DNA from: CAIWHR01 sp963734085 | GTDB taxonomy: Bacteria > Pseudomonadota > Gammaproteobacteria > Burkholderiales > Casimicrobiaceae | Direction: 5' to 3' | Length of the DNA: 64,000 nucleotides | Assembly: GCA_963734085.1 (NCBI GenBank) | Contig: CAVTFT010000011.1 | Location: 186,001 to 250,000, forward strand | In this document: positions 62,445-64,000 of the stretch, one piece after another | Position numbering within the stretch: position 1 is the first letter of the stretch | Layout of the letters: each line of letters opens with the position of its first letter | Position numbers and translations under genes: made by a program | The notes under the pieces: generated by a model | What the model was told of the DNA's origin: nothing | What the model saw: the letters and a program-made list of their open reading frames with translations, nothing else | Database searches by the model: none

Positions 62445-62970
62445 AACCGCCCGAAAGTGGGCTGCGCGCTCCGTTCGCTTGGTCGGTGCCTAATGACAAA
62501 ATAAGGCTCGCCCCCCGCTGTACGTCCATCGAAGCAGGCTAACCGGTGGCCGCGGCAGCCCGTCAACGATTAGCCGCGTGCCGGCCCGTTGAGCGCAGGG
62601 CCGGCATTGTGACAAATCCGTTTGTAGGAGCCTCCGCATTCGACCCCTTGCTGCCGGTGAGCTCCAAGCTGACAACGGCAGCAATGCCGCGGTTGCGGCC
62701 ATTCAGCCGAGACCCGTCAACTGACGCTATCGGCCAACGGCAGGCGGTCGGCGTCGCCCCCCGTCGTTCTCTGAAGCAGACGCTAACAAATTGCCCTTGG
62801 GGTTGCAGTGCGACGCCAGGATGCCACAGGCGGGCTAAAGTCTAGCCCAGTGCGAAAATCGGCTCGAATCTAACGCGTCCTAACGGCGTTTCGGACGCTC
62901 GCGTTGGTAGAACAGCGACCATCGACCTCGATTGCGCACGGCGGCTGGTCTAAGATACGAACACACGGTC
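62445..62970. other. 526-base stretch without a recognisable gene
   Basis: No frame reads as a protein family and the bases look richer in A and T than the neighbours. Several hairpins occur: GGCTAA (62537-62542) with TTAGCC (62570-62575); TGCCGGCCC (62579-62587) with GGGCCGGCA (62598-62606); and GGGCTA (62832-62837) with TAGCCC (62843-62848). A TAAGAT (62951-62956) may be the -10 box for the following gene. It could be decayed coding sequence or structured RNA. Confidence 0.5.
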
Positions 62971-63537
62971 ATGCGCCACGTCCCCAACGCCCTCACGCTG
63001 CTCCGGTTCCTGCTGATTCCTGTACTGATCGTCCTGCTCGCGCAGCGCAGTTACGGCACGGCGTTCGCCGTGTTTTTTGTTTCGGCGCTGAGCGACTTTG
63101 CCGACGGGGTGATCGCGCGTCGCTGGAATGCGCGGACCCGCTTCGGAGCGATAGCCGATCCCCTTGTCGACAAGCTGACAATGCTGACGGTGACGCTTAC
63201 GCTCGCCGTGCAGGGACTGTTGCCGCTCTGGCTGGTCGCCGCAATCGTGGTGCGGGACTTGGTGATCGTAGGTGGCGCGCTGGCTTATCACTACACTGTC
63301 GGGCGTTACGACATGGCGCCGACGCTTCTTTCGAAGCTCAACACGGCCATCGAATTTCTCACACTCGCGATGGTGCTCGGCAGCGCGGCGGATATCGTCG
63401 ACACAAGGGCTGCGACGCCCATGCTGTTCGCGCTCCTCATGGCGACCATTGTTGCCTCGGGCGCGCAATACGTTTGGGTGTGGGGTCGGCGAGCGATCAG
63501 CCACTACTCGGGTAGGAACCCCTCGCCCGAGAGATGA
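62971..63537 (+). CDS. CDP-alcohol phosphatidyltransferase family protein
   Basis: A 188-aa inner-membrane enzyme with the complete CDP-alcohol motif D-x2-DG-x2-AR-x8-G-x3-D-x3-D in SDFADGVIAR..GAIADPLVD (about 40-65), and five to six helices. Length and motif fit PgsA-like phosphatidylglycerophosphate synthases, but other CDP-alcohol transferases (cardiolipin, phosphatidylinositol types) share it. The ATG at 62971 is used. It follows a 526-base non-coding stretch. Confidence 0.9.
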   Translation: MRHVPNALTLLRFLLIPVLIVLLAQRSYGTAFAVFFVSALSDFADGVIARRWNARTRFGAIADPLVDKLTMLTVTLTLAVQGLLPLWLVAAIVVRDLVIVGGALAYHYTVGRYDMAPTLLSKLNTAIEFLTLAMVLGSAADIVDTRAATPMLFALLMATIVASGAQYVWVWGRRAISHYSGRNPSPER

Positions 63538-63708
63538 CGTTCACTGCTGTCGCAATTGAAGCCGAGTTGGGCCTTACATGTACTTGACCTAGGTCCAAGC
63601 TCGACCGATCGGATCATCCTCGCGTGGCCCGAATTTCAGCGCATGTTGAAGGACGTTGGTGCGAGGTTATGTATTGCGCGCCACGGGCAATGTTTTGTTG
63701 CTGCACGA

Positions 63709-64000
63709 TCACCGGATTTTGGCGAAGTCGCCATGCCGACCGAGGCCGTCCTTGAAGCGGCTCGCACCCGATACGCCGTCCTCGATGAGGGCTTCGCGCC
63801 CGTTGTACCATTCCTGGATCAAGGCGTCGCGTACGCTAAGGCCGTGACTCCTGATTGCGGAGCGCCGATCAGCGCGCACGCACACCTGTGGGAAACGTGC
63901 GATCTCGCGTGCAAGTTCCTCCGCTTTCTCGCGGGCACCCCCTTCGGGTGTGACGTATTCGCACAAGCCGATTTTCAAGCACTCCGCTGCCGGGACTTTT
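63709..64000 (-). CDS. Enoyl-CoA hydratase/isomerase family protein, C-terminal part (gene continues past window)
   Basis: The minus frame from the window edge to 63709 encodes the last ~96 residues of a crotonase: the segment reads VPAAECLKIGLCEYVTPEGGAR, then AEELAREIARFPQVCVRADRRSA and a tail GASRFKDGLGRHGDFAKIR, typical of the C-terminal helices of this family. The catalytic part and start lie beyond base 64000. It is a different paralogue from the hydratase at 48336. It converges with the CDP-alcohol gene across 171 bases that hold no gene. Confidence 0.8.
   Translation of the reverse strand, partial: KVPAAECLKIGLCEYVTPEGGAREKAEELAREIARFPQVCVRADRRSAIRSHGLSVRDALIQEWYNGREALIEDGVSGASRFKDGLGRHGDFAKIR

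Noticed and set aside
62865..62885. tRNA T-loop-like GGCTCGAATC
   Set aside because: No acceptor, D or anticodon arms could be matched around it.
62904..63515. 203-codon frame over the CDP-alcohol transferase gene
   Set aside because: A frame-shifted reading of the gene at 62971, which has the full catalytic motif in its own frame.

Overview
The window is GC-rich, densely coded chromosomal DNA. The gene types (a HemY-type TPR protein, UbiA and UbiD, a YqjD/YqjE/YqjK-like trio, a DacB-type D,D-carboxypeptidase, cytochrome b561 with YceI, two TRAP transporters, many CoA and sugar-acid enzymes) suggest a heterotrophic proteobacterium, most likely a betaproteobacterium of the Burkholderiales type. 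That placement is an inference from gene content. I saw no tRNA, rRNA, CRISPR array, transposase or prophage gene.

Layout. 1-7.2 kb: housekeeping genes (end of hemY, a ferredoxin-reductase flavoprotein, an NAD-dependent epimerase, ubiA coupled to a DNA glycosylase, a divergent SDR, and fhs for one-carbon metabolism). 7.2-16.7 kb: a vanadium-haloperoxidase-like exported protein, an MFS carrier, ubiD, the yqjDEK-like envelope trio, a cupin, a small membrane protein, dacB and bioA. 16.9-24.8 kb: a patatin/Omp85 protein, cytochrome b561 with two YceI proteins, a subtilase, a proline iminopeptidase, and a carboxymuconolactone-decarboxylase-like protein. A 273-bp MITE-like element lies between the last two.

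24.9-44.9 kb is a large acid-sugar catabolic region. A Weimberg-like pair (FAH-family keto-deoxy-acid dehydratase plus ketoglutarate-semialdehyde-type dehydrogenase) is followed by a minus-strand set (FAH-family hydrolase, SDR, GlucD-like enolase dehydratase). This set faces a plus-strand run: FadR-type GntR regulator, IdnD-like dehydrogenase, TRAP transporter, mandelate-racemase-type dehydratase, UxaA-type dehydratase, sugar ABC importer and IlvD/Edd dehydratase. The region holds four dehydratases from three unrelated folds, two importers and one visible regulator. A FadR-type palindrome sits between the divergent promoters of the regulator and the GlucD-like gene.

44.9-46.4 kb: membrane protein, monohaem cytochrome c and AllA-like protein. 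46.5-53.2 kb: a minus-strand run (class V aminotransferase, second TRAP transporter, enoyl-CoA hydratase, CoA-transferase, methyltransferase) with three 4-base gene overlaps; it diverges from a 1014-aa FAD/Fe-S dehydrogenase. 56.4-64 kb: GYD protein, orphan SAF-domain protein, RraA-family protein, radical SAM protein, OsmC protein, MetY-type sulfhydrylase, alpha/beta hydrolase, DUF2189-like membrane protein, a 526-bp non-coding stretch, a CDP-alcohol phosphatidyltransferase and the 3' part of a second enoyl-CoA hydratase.

The most unusual non-coding feature is a ~140-bp repeat present twice, 13.7 kb apart. Each copy fills the whole gap between two co-directional genes and appears to supply the downstream gene's ribosome-binding site. 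Other repeats are a REP-like double hairpin, a 94-bp imperfect palindrome, and shared leaders inside the TRAP operon.
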